This document shows, one piece after another, positions 1 through 6,547 of a DNA stretch of 6,708 nt. This DNA is from Deltaproteobacteria bacterium CG_4_8_14_3_um_filter_43_13 (GTDB lineage Bacteria > Desulfobacterota > UBA8473), in NCBI GenBank assembly GCA_002782605.1, contig PFIF01000231.1:1-6708 (forward strand). The letters are read 5' to 3'. Both the position numbers and the translations under genes were made by a program. The first letter of the stretch is position 1; each line of letters starts with the position of its first letter. The notes beneath the pieces are model-generated. The model was given only the letters and a program-made list of their open reading frames with translations, had not been told where the DNA came from and ran no database searches.

Positions 1-745
1 CGGTGTCCCGCGCTACTTCAGTCTGGTTCAATATCTGACCGCATCTCAGAGACAAAGCTACCATGAGCCTTCGAAAATCAGGCAAAGAATCAATCTGGGA
101 AAGCTGACGAAGATCTCGCTCCAGATAAGTCGTAACATAGCCTTCCCACCATCGCAGGGCTGCTTCAGATTTTTCCAGCTTCATAAGGGACGGCATGAAC
201 CCCTTCCACATCAGGGGAAATGGAGCCACTAATTGAGACTCTATCTTATGCACCCCTGATAACTTTCCCTCAAAGAGTGCCTCCAGCAGATTCGGTGGAG
301 AGAGATTGTTCATCTCACCTGTGGTCATTGGATAGAGTGTGAAATAGATGTCCCGTCCCGCCAGGCTTTCGCTAACCTTTCTCATTAGAAGGATATTTGC
401 TGAACCAGAGAGTATAAACCGATATTTGTTGTAATGAGAATCAACCGCTGCCTTCACAGCATCGAGCAGGTTTGTTGATTTTTGAACCTCGTCTAAAACA
501 ACACAATCTGCCCCTGCCCAAAGGGACGTTGGGTCGCTTCTTGACTGAGAAAGGGTATCAAAATCATCTAAGCTAATGTATCGCCATTCGGAAAAAGGGG
601 ATTCCTGCTGAAGAAGGGTACTCTTGCCTACCTGACGTGCTCCGGTCAGGACAACGATTGGATGATCTCTAACGGCATCCCGCAAAGGAGAAGCAATCCA
701 ACGGGGTCTGTATTTCAATTCAAGATGTGAATGATTATCATTCAT
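1..745 (-). CDS. AAA_14 / DUF4143 family ATPase, partial (C-terminus beyond left edge)
   Basis: The reading frame begins at ATG 745-743 and stays open for 248 codons to the window edge, so the C-terminal part is missing. Seen in the translation: a Walker A motif GARQVGKST (residues 35-43), a Walker B strand with acidic pair CVVLDEVQK (81-89), a sensor-like ILSGSAN (111-117), LAGR (128-131), and YLERDLRQL (207-215), which is typical of the DUF4143 part of these proteins. The family normally has an N-terminal P-loop ATPase followed by DUF4143 and is usually about 380-450 residues, so roughly 60% is present. These ATPases are common, often multicopy and patchily distributed; their cellular role and substrate are not well established, and nothing here identifies one. 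No alternative ATG occurs before residue 121, and the Walker A location fits the first ATG. There is no Shine-Dalgarno sequence, but a strong promoter lies directly upstream. Family assignment is firm; function is unknown. Confidence 0.88.
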   Translation of the reverse strand, partial: MNDNHSHLELKYRPRWIASPLRDAVRDHPIVVLTGARQVGKSTLLQQESPFSEWRYISLDDFDTLSQSRSDPTSLWAGADCVVLDEVQKSTNLLDAVKAAVDSHYNKYRFILSGSANILLMRKVSESLAGRDIYFTLYPMTTGEMNNLSPPNLLEALFEGKLSGVHKIESQLVAPFPLMWKGFMPSLMKLEKSEAALRWWEGYVTTYLERDLRQLSQIDSLPDFRRLMVALSLRCGQILNQTEVARDT

Positions 746-752
746 GCTATGA

Positions 753-781
753 ATAATATACAACTATAGCGCAGATGTCAA
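753..781 (-). promoter_or_regulatory. Sigma70-type promoter of the AAA_14 ATPase gene
   Basis: Reading the minus strand, a perfect -35 hexamer TTGACA (781-776) is followed by a 17-bp spacer and a -10 hexamer TATTAT (758-753, 5 of 6 consensus matches). Only 7 bp separate the -10 box from the ATG at 745, so transcription should begin at or within a base or two of the start codon. Confidence 0.6.
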
Positions 782-1032
782 GGCATTTATTCCAACCAAA
801 AAGCAGACCCATACCCCTTGTTTCTTTTGGAAATTTGTCGACAATAAAAACCTGGCTGTATAGCTGTGTAATTTTGATCTAAAAAAAAGGGGGGGGTTGA
901 GGAAAGTAGCATGGTTTCTGAATTTGCTCACAGTGGGTATGGCTAAAGCTACAGGGAAAGGCAAAAATTTACTTGACAGTTATAATGATATATGAGAAGT
1001 ATTCGCAAAAAGCAGTTTTTCGGTAATGTACT

Positions 1033-1061
1033 TTTTCAAAGCTGTCTTATTACCTTATAAT
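1033..1061 (+). promoter_or_regulatory. Candidate sigma70-type promoter of the D,D-carboxypeptidase gene
   Basis: A perfect -10 hexamer TATAAT (1056-1061) lies 17 bp downstream of TTTTCA (1033-1038, 4 of 6 matches to TTGACA). Predicted initiation near 1068 would leave a leader of only about 13 nt before the ATG at 1081, too short for a normal Shine-Dalgarno arrangement; none is seen. Confidence 0.45.
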
Positions 1062-1070
1062 TTTTTTACT

Positions 1071-1082
1071 ATATAGCTATAT
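1071..1082. repeat. Perfect 12-bp palindrome over the carboxypeptidase start codon
   Basis: ATATAGCTATAT at 1071-1082 equals its own reverse complement. It covers the predicted 5' end of the mRNA and the first two bases of the ATG. It could be an operator or a chance AT-rich palindrome; no regulator is visible nearby. Confidence 0.4.
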
Positions 1083-2229
1083 GGTAAAGACCCTGATTAA
1101 AAAATATGTAACTATTGGCATTTGGGTATTATTCCTTTTACTCTTTAGCCAGAGTGAATCAAATCCCCAGACATCCCCTGATGACTTTATCACAGCCAGG
1201 GCTGCTTTTTTAATGGATGCTGATACTGGAGCTATTCTTTACGAAAAGAATCCAGACCTTTCTTTACCTCCTGCCAGCACTACCAAGATAATGACAGCCA
1301 TTGTTGCGCTGGATAAAAAATCCCCTGATGCTTTTCTCAAGGTGAGTAAAGATGCAACTCTGGTGTCTCCCTGTAAGATAGGAGTTCGTCCTGGTGAGAG
1401 CTGGCAGATGGAAGACCTCATATTCAGCATCCTTCTAAACTCCGCTAACGATGCGAGTTTAGTAGTAGCAGAGGGAACTGCCGGGTCTGTTGAAGAGTTT
1501 GCCCGTCTTATGAATCGGAAGGCAAAGGAAGCAGGGGCATACAATACCCACTTTGTTAACCCTCACGGTCTTGATCAGAAGGATCATTATACTACAGTTA
1601 GAGACATGGTCTTAATTTTTAAATACGCTATAAGTAATCCGATCCTCAGGGAGGTATTAAAAACAAAGTCAATATCAATCAGGGGTCCTGGTTCCAGATT
1701 GGTTCATCTTAGAAATCATAACAGGCTGCTGGGCAATTTTGAGGGTATGATTGGTGGAAAGACAGGGTATACATCCCAGGCCAGACTTTGTTTTGTAGGG
1801 GAGGCTTCGCGCGATGGTAAGAATCTGCTGGTATGTGTATTTGGTTCACAGGATCACTTTAGAGATGCTGCAAGGCTACTTGATTATGGGTTTAACCGGG
1901 ATGCAGTAGAAGAGAGGAGCGATAACCTCAGGGTTCAGAAACATGAAAATGAGGTACCTTATAATTTTAAGAGTCGTAAAAAGGGTTATGTTCTTCAGGT
2001 TGCAACTTTTTCTAAAAAGAGGATGGCTGCTGATTTAAGACGGACCCTTCTAAAAAAAGGATTCCCCTCATTTATTGAATATGCATCTTTGAAAAATGGG
2101 GGCGCCCGCCATCGGGTTAAGGTAGGTCTGTATCCAAACCTGAAAATTGCCAAGAAAACTAAAGAGCGGATAAAGAAACGCTTTGGAATCCACGCTTTAA
2201 TCCTCCGTCAGTCAGTTAGACCATCCTGA
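1081..2229 (+). CDS. D-alanyl-D-alanine carboxypeptidase (peptidase S11, PBP5/DacF type) with C-terminal SPOR domain
   Basis: The 382-residue product is a penicillin-binding protein predicted to remove the terminal D-alanine from peptidoglycan pentapeptides in the periplasm, which limits cross-linking. The N-terminus has a signal sequence: basic residues to K8, a hydrophobic core at about 11-22, then a polar stretch before the domain. All three active-site motifs are present: SxxK as S66-T-T-K69 with the nucleophile Ser66, SxN as S121-A-N123, and K227-T-G229. The catalytic domain runs from about 38 to 270. Residues about 300-376 form a SPOR domain (starting GYVLQVATFSKKRMAADL), a fold that binds denuded glycan strands and often takes proteins to the division septum. 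The usual PBP5 beta-rich C-terminal domain and membrane-anchor helix are not seen. The ATG places the signal peptide correctly although no Shine-Dalgarno is visible. The gene is monocistronic and converges with the minus-strand operon. Assignment as S11 is very secure; D,D-carboxypeptidase rather than endopeptidase activity is inferred from family. Confidence 0.93.
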   Translation: MVKTLIKKYVTIGIWVLFLLLFSQSESNPQTSPDDFITARAAFLMDADTGAILYEKNPDLSLPPASTTKIMTAIVALDKKSPDAFLKVSKDATLVSPCKIGVRPGESWQMEDLIFSILLNSANDASLVVAEGTAGSVEEFARLMNRKAKEAGAYNTHFVNPHGLDQKDHYTTVRDMVLIFKYAISNPILREVLKTKSISIRGPGSRLVHLRNHNRLLGNFEGMIGGKTGYTSQARLCFVGEASRDGKNLLVCVFGSQDHFRDAARLLDYGFNRDAVEERSDNLRVQKHENEVPYNFKSRKKGYVLQVATFSKKRMAADLRRTLLKKGFPSFIEYASLKNGGARHRVKVGLYPNLKIAKKTKERIKKRFGIHALILRQSVRPS

Positions 2230-2235
2230 AAAATT

Positions 2236-2257
2236 ACCCCGCACTCAAGTGCGGGGT
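2236..2257 (-). terminator. Intrinsic terminator of the SBP/MgtE_N-CBS/NRAMP operon, between convergent genes
   Basis: CCCCGCAC and GTGCGGGG form a perfect 8-bp GC stem around a 4-nt loop, extended to 9 bp by an A-T pair (2236 with 2257). On the minus strand the hairpin starts 15 nt after the NRAMP stop codon and is followed by TAATTTTTC, a U-rich tail. On the plus strand it lies 6 nt after the carboxypeptidase stop but is followed by TTGAAAAAG, a poor tail, so termination in that direction would be weaker. Confidence 0.75.
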
Positions 2258-2272
2258 TGAAAAAGAGGGGGA

Positions 2273-3532
2273 TTAAATAATTCGAATTAGAAGGACGAGG
2301 GTAAAGACAATCATTACGACTGCGGTTACCCATGCGATCGCGTTGAAGACATGGCCATTTGTATAACCCATCATCAACTTCTTGTCGTTGATGAGCAAAA
2401 GCATGAATATGAGGACAAAGGGGAGAGCCATTCCGTTGATCACCTGCGAGAAGTACATGATCGGGATTAAAGGAACATTCGGATAAAGGATGATCCCTGC
2501 TCCTAAAAAGATGAGCAAAGAGTAGACCCCATAGAACTGAGGGGCTTCCGCAAACTTTTTGTTTATCCCTGTCTCCCACCCCAGTCCTTCACAGATGAGA
2601 TAGGTTGTGGATAAAGGAAGGATAGAAGCGGCAAAGAGGGAGGCATTGACCAAACCAAAGGCAAAGAGATAAGTGCAATATTTTCCAGCCAGTGGCTGAA
2701 GGGACAGGGCGGCATCCTTCGCTGTTTCGATTCGGATCCCATTTTTGAAAAGGGTCTCTGCACAGACCAGGATGATGAAAAAAGCAACAATATGGACAAT
2801 AATCGACCCCATGACTATATCGAATCGAGCGAATTTATACTCCTCTATTTTGATTCCTTTCTCCACAATCGAAGCCTGGAGGTAAAATTGCATCCAGGGT
2901 GCGATAGTTGTTCCTACCAAGCCAATGATCATGGTCATCTCAGAGGGATTAAGGCTCAGTTGGGGGTTTATAAATTGTTTAAATACATGCCCCCAATCCG
3001 GTTTCACGATGACACCTGTCACAATGTAGGAGAGGTAAAACACGCATGCGATCAGGAATGCCTTCTCCACGGACCGATAGGTTCCCTTCACTACTATCCA
3101 CCAGACTATAAAGGCACCCAGAGGAACGGAAATGAATCTGTTTACCCCAAAAATTTCCATCCCTGCAGCTAACCCCGCAAATTCGGATATGACGTTGCCC
3201 ATGTTGGTTAAGAAGATACCGATTATCAGATAGAAAGCGATTTTAGCGCCAAATTTTTCACGGATAAGATCGGACAGCCCTTTGCCTGTCACCACCCCCA
3301 TCCGTGCACACATCTCCTGGATTATGATCAGGGCGATCATAATCGGGATAAGAGTCCAGATGAGTTTGAGTCCAAAGTTTGCACCGGTTAAAGAGTAAGT
3401 GGTGATGCCACCGGCATCATTATCAACATTGGAGGTAATAATGCCGGGTCCCGCCAGAATGAGGAATAGCCCCACCATCCTCCACATGGAGCGTATCGAA
3501 CCCGAAACCGACCTTGCGTAGCTCTTCTCCAT
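2273..3532 (-). CDS. NRAMP-family divalent metal transporter, NRMT-like (probable Mg2+ and/or Mn2+ carrier)
   Basis: The 419-residue product is an inner-membrane protein with about 11 hydrophobic segments and the LeuT-like NRAMP fold. In TM1, GPG (28-30) is followed nine residues later by D39-A-G-G42, where Mn2+/Fe2+ NRAMPs have Asp-Pro-Gly-Asn. In TM6, GLVGTTIAPWMQFYLQAS (204-221) has Ala211-Pro-Trp213 in place of Met-Pro-His. The metal-binding Asp is therefore kept, while the Asn and the soft-metal Met ligand are lost. As I recall, NRAMP-related Mg2+ transporters (NRMTs) show the same kind of Asn-to-Gly and Met-to-Ala changes, which enlarge the site for a hydrated ion. The ATG at 3532 has a good site (GAGG, 6-nt spacing) overlapping the end of the upstream gene, and the 2-bp gap suggests translational coupling. 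That upstream gene encodes an MgtE-type Mg2+ sensor, which strengthens the Mg2+ reading. NRAMP membership is firm; substrate is inference, and Mn2+ or broad divalent transport remains possible. Confidence 0.9.
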   Translation of the reverse strand: MEKSYARSVSGSIRSMWRMVGLFLILAGPGIITSNVDNDAGGITTYSLTGANFGLKLIWTLIPIMIALIIIQEMCARMGVVTGKGLSDLIREKFGAKIAFYLIIGIFLTNMGNVISEFAGLAAGMEIFGVNRFISVPLGAFIVWWIVVKGTYRSVEKAFLIACVFYLSYIVTGVIVKPDWGHVFKQFINPQLSLNPSEMTMIIGLVGTTIAPWMQFYLQASIVEKGIKIEEYKFARFDIVMGSIIVHIVAFFIILVCAETLFKNGIRIETAKDAALSLQPLAGKYCTYLFAFGLVNASLFAASILPLSTTYLICEGLGWETGINKKFAEAPQFYGVYSLLIFLGAGIILYPNVPLIPIMYFSQVINGMALPFVLIFMLLLINDKKLMMGYTNGHVFNAIAWVTAVVMIVFTLVLLIRII

Positions 3533-3534
3533 CC

Positions 3535-4788
3535 TTATCCTCTATCGTGTGACAATACATCAAGGACACTACGGAAACCGATCACTCCCTTGAGACATTT
3601 ATCTTTATCTACCACAGGAAGTGCTCTAAATCCATACTTCATAAACAACTTAACCACCTCGTCCTGGTCTGTATCCACTTTGACGCTCACCAACCTTGGA
3701 ACCTCGATTCCGGAAAGGGGTTGAAGGGATTGGGCTGCAAAGATGTCCCGAATGCTTACCACACCCTGAAGCACATTTTCTTCATTCAAGACATAGATGT
3801 AGTCTATGATATCCAAATTTGGAGACTCAGCCCTCAATCGGGCAATAGCTGCCTCTACAGTCACCTCTGGTGTCATGCTGAGATAGGCAGTCGTCATCAA
3901 GCCACCTGCTGTCTCATCCTGGTGAACAAGCAGCTCTCTCAAGTCTTCTGCCTTCTCCTGCTCCATCTCCCCAAGGATTTCCTCAGCCCTTTCTTCGGAG
4001 AGATCTGCCAGGAGATCGGCAGCCTCACTGGGCGACATTTCCTCAACAATATCAGAGGCCTTCTCCACTGTGATCGTCTCCATGAGGGCTTTCTGTATCT
4101 TTGGGACGATTTCCTCCAGGGCATCGGCAGCGGTCTCTGTATCCAGGGCATGAAAGATGGCAGATCTGTCCCGCCCGCTCAGGTCCTCAATAATATCGGC
4201 CAAATCCGCAGGGTGGAGGGGAGAAAGTTTCTTCTGAGACACACTTAGCCGGAGGAGATCAGAACCGGAGAGGAGTTGAACATATTGCCAGGATATTAAC
4301 TTATTGGTAAGATCATAAGAGAAGAGCCAGCGTAGGATATGATCCACTGTCTTCTCCCATCCAACTCTCCTCATCAGTCCTCGAAATCCCACATCTACAT
4401 GAACCAACCTGAGACGGGAATCCATATTAAGGAAGTGAAGATCATTAACCCTCACCACCTTTGCACCAAAGGTGTCAACGATCTGCCTGTCCATTACCTC
4501 CTCCCGAACAAGGAAGGTATCTTTCTCAGAAAGGAGGAACTTAAAATCACGGAGTTCATCACCAGAAAAGGTGAGCCGGGGTTCTATTTGAAAGATCTTT
4601 TCCCATGGGAGATAAAACCTCTTTCCCCTTGCCTTTGTTCGGATCACAATGCCAATGACCATTGGGTAGGGGTCTCCCCTTTCGGCAACCATATCCAGAA
4701 TCTTGCCAATCTTCTGTCCTGAAGGTTTATAAACCCTTCGATTCAAAAAATCGCTGAAGAAGTAAAAATCCTTGAGGTTATGATTCAT
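3535..4788 (-). CDS. PRC-barrel / MgtE_N / CBS-pair protein: MgtE-like cytosolic Mg2+ sensor lacking the channel domain
   Basis: The 417-residue product is soluble, with no signal peptide or membrane span. Domains in order: a PRC-barrel-like segment (about 14-80, FLNRRVYKPSGQKIGKIL then VIGIVIR and YLPWEKI); a second such segment (about 96-145, GAKVVRVNDLHFL); a helical linker; an MgtE_N superhelix (about 188-290, beginning LHPADLADIIEDL and including SPSEAADLLADLSEERAEE); the DETAGGLMTT junction (291-300) typical of MgtE; then CBS1 (about 304-352) and CBS2 (about 364-415, FRALPVVDKDKCLKGVIGF). In MgtE these domains bind Mg2+ through acidic residues and close the channel when Mg2+ is abundant. 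Here the protein ends directly after CBS2, so the plug helix and five-helix pore are absent. It probably senses Mg2+, or possibly a nucleotide at the CBS domains, and acts on the NRAMP carrier encoded 2 bp downstream; this partnership is inference from gene order. Start ATG 4788 follows an in-frame TGA closely; the nearest AGGAG is 13 nt upstream inside the previous gene, so translation may rely on coupling. Confidence 0.88.
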   Translation of the reverse strand: MNHNLKDFYFFSDFLNRRVYKPSGQKIGKILDMVAERGDPYPMVIGIVIRTKARGKRFYLPWEKIFQIEPRLTFSGDELRDFKFLLSEKDTFLVREEVMDRQIVDTFGAKVVRVNDLHFLNMDSRLRLVHVDVGFRGLMRRVGWEKTVDHILRWLFSYDLTNKLISWQYVQLLSGSDLLRLSVSQKKLSPLHPADLADIIEDLSGRDRSAIFHALDTETAADALEEIVPKIQKALMETITVEKASDIVEEMSPSEAADLLADLSEERAEEILGEMEQEKAEDLRELLVHQDETAGGLMTTAYLSMTPEVTVEAAIARLRAESPNLDIIDYIYVLNEENVLQGVVSIRDIFAAQSLQPLSGIEVPRLVSVKVDTDQDEVVKLFMKYGFRALPVVDKDKCLKGVIGFRSVLDVLSHDRG

Positions 4789-4798
4789 TAATCAACTA

Positions 4799-6442
4799 TT
4801 ACTCCTGCATTCTATATTTCTGCTCTGCTTTGGGAACATACCATTTAATGAAATTATAGTCTATCCCTATTGGGGCAGGCTTAATTCCTTTGAATCTCTT
4901 ATGTATTATAGGTAAGGCATAAGGAATGTAAAGAAAGGTATAGGGCTGATCTTCTGCCAGTATCTCTTGTATCCTGAAATAGGATCTCTTCCTCTCCTCT
5001 CTATTAAAGGTATGTCTTCCCTTTAATAGAAGCTCATCTACCTCTCTGTTCTTATATGAGATAAAGTTTAGCTCCTTGGGTCTGGTCTTACTTGAATGCC
5101 ATATATCGTATATATCAGGTTCAGGTCCGGTTGTCCATCCCAGGATAACCGCCTCAAAGTTTCTCTTGTCTATAAAATCATTTACAAAAGCCGCCCATTC
5201 GATAATCCTGATCTTAACTTTAATACCCACCATCATAAGCCTGCGCTGAATGATCTCTGCGCATTGTGCCCTCTGAGCATTCCCCTGGTTGGTTATTATG
5301 GTAAATTCAAAGGGGACACCATCCTTGTCCAGAGCCCCGTCACTGTTACTATCCTTCCAACCGGCTTCTGCCAATAATCTCTTCGCTTTTTCAGGATTAT
5401 ATTGATATCCCTTTACATTGGGATTATACTGCCAGGTTCCGGATTTATAAGGTCCTGTGGCTATCTCTCCCAACCCCAGCAATATACCGTTGATTATCTC
5501 TGTCTTATCTATGGCATAACTGATTGCCTGGCGAACCCGTTTATCCTTAAACTTTGGGTTCGTGAGATTATAAGCGAGATAGGTATAGACAAATGCCAGA
5601 TATTTGTGTTTGTTAAAATCTTCATTTATCTTATGTGTATCAGTCTGCCTCTCATACTGGAGAGGGGTTAATCCCATTCTGTCTATTCCACCGGCCTTCA
5701 GCTCTAAGAAGGTAGTGGCAGGGTCTGGTATAATACGGTATACATATCCATCTATATAGGGTCTTCCCTCAAAATAATCATGGTTTGATACCAATTCAAT
5801 CTTCTCTCCTGTCTTCCAACTCTTAAATTTATAAGGACCTGTCCCGATAGGATGACGACTTAAGTCGGAGGTATTTATATTCTTGCCTTTGAGAAGGTGT
5901 TCAGGGAGAACCACAAGATTTCCCCAACTCCCCAATGCAGGGGCAAAAGGTTTACTGTAACTCACCCTAAAGGTATATTTATCAAGAACAGAGGCATCCT
6001 TTACCTCCAAATAATCCCCGGCGTATGCGGTACGGGTATTGGGGTTAATTATGGTTTTATAACCGAACATAACGTCATTAGCAGTAAACGGGGCGCCATC
6101 ATGCCACCTCACCCCTTTTCTCAGATGAAAGGTTATGGCCAGACCATCTTCTGATATATCCCAGGATTCAGCCAGATCACCCACAAGGTTAAGGTCTTTG
6201 TCGTATTTTACCAGTCCGTTGAATATTAATCCGGCAATACCGTGAGAGGCGCTGTCTGAGGACAGCATTGGTATTAGATTACTGGCATCACCAATAGAGC
6301 TGTCTATCAGAATATCACCGTAAGCAGGGGGGGCAGGTTTAGAGGTACGTTGAGAAATATCCTCAGGCTTGCTTGAGCATCCCAAAAACCCTAATAAAGC
6401 AAACAATATTAAGAGCATTTTAAATGATTTAGATATTATCAT
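4799..6442 (-). CDS. Family 5 extracellular solute-binding lipoprotein (peptide/nickel-type ABC binding protein)
   Basis: I place the start at ATG 6442: AAGGAGG (6455-6449) sits 6 nt upstream. The longer in-frame start at 6478 has no Shine-Dalgarno and would put 12 extra residues ahead of the signal peptide. The 547-residue product has a lipoprotein signal (basic start, hydrophobic 9-20, FLGC with Cys22), so it should be tethered to a membrane facing the periplasm. SBP_bac_5 hallmarks follow: GDILIDSSIGD (42-52), LAESWDISEDGL then FHLRKGVRWHDGAPFTANDV (90-123), PIGTGPYKF (198-206), RVRQAISYAIDK (302-313), YNPEKAKRLLAEAGW (348-362) and a DSNSDGALDKDG loop (364-375) of the acidic kind common in this family. 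Family members bind peptides, nickel chelates, sugars or other solutes for ABC importers, and the sequence does not tell which. No permease or ATPase gene is in the window. The next gene begins 10 bp downstream, so it is co-transcribed with the metal-transport pair. Family is certain; ligand is unknown. Confidence 0.92.
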   Translation of the reverse strand: MIISKSFKMLLILFALLGFLGCSSKPEDISQRTSKPAPPAYGDILIDSSIGDASNLIPMLSSDSASHGIAGLIFNGLVKYDKDLNLVGDLAESWDISEDGLAITFHLRKGVRWHDGAPFTANDVMFGYKTIINPNTRTAYAGDYLEVKDASVLDKYTFRVSYSKPFAPALGSWGNLVVLPEHLLKGKNINTSDLSRHPIGTGPYKFKSWKTGEKIELVSNHDYFEGRPYIDGYVYRIIPDPATTFLELKAGGIDRMGLTPLQYERQTDTHKINEDFNKHKYLAFVYTYLAYNLTNPKFKDKRVRQAISYAIDKTEIINGILLGLGEIATGPYKSGTWQYNPNVKGYQYNPEKAKRLLAEAGWKDSNSDGALDKDGVPFEFTIITNQGNAQRAQCAEIIQRRLMMVGIKVKIRIIEWAAFVNDFIDKRNFEAVILGWTTGPEPDIYDIWHSSKTRPKELNFISYKNREVDELLLKGRHTFNREERKRSYFRIQEILAEDQPYTFLYIPYALPIIHKRFKGIKPAPIGIDYNFIKWYVPKAEQKYRMQE

Positions 6443-6448
6443 CAACGG

Positions 6449-6455
6449 CCTCCTT
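6449..6455 (-). promoter_or_regulatory. Ribosome-binding site that fixes the solute-binding protein start
   Basis: AAGGAGG on the minus strand with 6-nt spacing to the ATG at 6442. It decides the start 36 bp inside the longest open frame, exactly where the lipoprotein signal peptide begins. Confidence 0.85.
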
Positions 6456-6500
6456 ATAATGTTGAGAGCTAACGCCATTTTAAAATTAACTCAAATGTGT

Positions 6501-6530
6501 ATAATTTGCAATTAAAAAAGCCCTTGTAAA
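6501..6530 (-). promoter_or_regulatory. Weak candidate promoter for the three-gene operon
   Basis: On the minus strand TTTACA (6530-6525, 5 of 6 matches to TTGACA) is followed after 18 bp by AATTAT (6506-6501, 4 of 6 matches to TATAAT). The region is very AT-rich, so chance matches are expected and other pairs are possible. No Mg2+-responsive M-box or other riboswitch was recognised between here and the start codon. Confidence 0.25.
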
Positions 6531-6547
6531 ATCTTCGCCAATTTGAT

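Larger units (their letters stand above)
746..1080. other. Divergent intergenic region (335 bp), no convincing gene
   Basis: This stretch separates two divergently transcribed genes. It carries the promoter of the left gene at its left end and a candidate promoter for the right gene at its right end. A pure-purine run of eight A then eight G lies at 881-896. A minus-strand open frame at 764-964 encodes a peptide of 66 residues with no recognisable features, no ribosome-binding site and no partner, and I do not regard it as a gene. No RNA gene or riboswitch fold was recognised by eye. Confidence 0.6.

Noticed and set aside
809..942. Inverted repeat CCATACCC (809-816) and GGGTATGG (935-942)
   Set aside because: Only 8 bp of perfect match 118 bp apart, with no target duplication or transposase; too weak to call the ends of a mobile element.
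764..964. Minus-strand open frame of 66 codons
   Set aside because: No ribosome-binding site, no recognisable domain, and it reads through the A8G8 run as PPLFF; it also overlaps the left gene's -35 region. Most likely chance.
973..986. TTGACA and TATAAT motifs close together on the plus strand
   Set aside because: They are only 2 bp apart (973-978 and 981-986), and neither has a fitting partner at 16-18 bp, so they do not form a promoter together.
1239..1544. Minus-strand open frame inside the carboxypeptidase gene
   Set aside because: It is antisense to the catalytic domain containing the Ser66 and SAN motifs and shows no family features; a shadow of the real gene.
2208..3172. Open frames within and opposite the NRAMP gene, including one spanning the terminator
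   Set aside because: The NRAMP frame is clearly coding; the others have low-quality compositions and no start signals.
3721..4722. Plus-strand open frames opposite the MgtE_N/CBS gene (up to 175 codons)
   Set aside because: They lie antisense to well-conserved domains and have no domain features of their own.
6442..6478. Longer start (MALALN) for the solute-binding protein
   Set aside because: No Shine-Dalgarno at 6478, while AAGGAGG precedes the ATG at 6442, which also begins a standard lipoprotein signal peptide.
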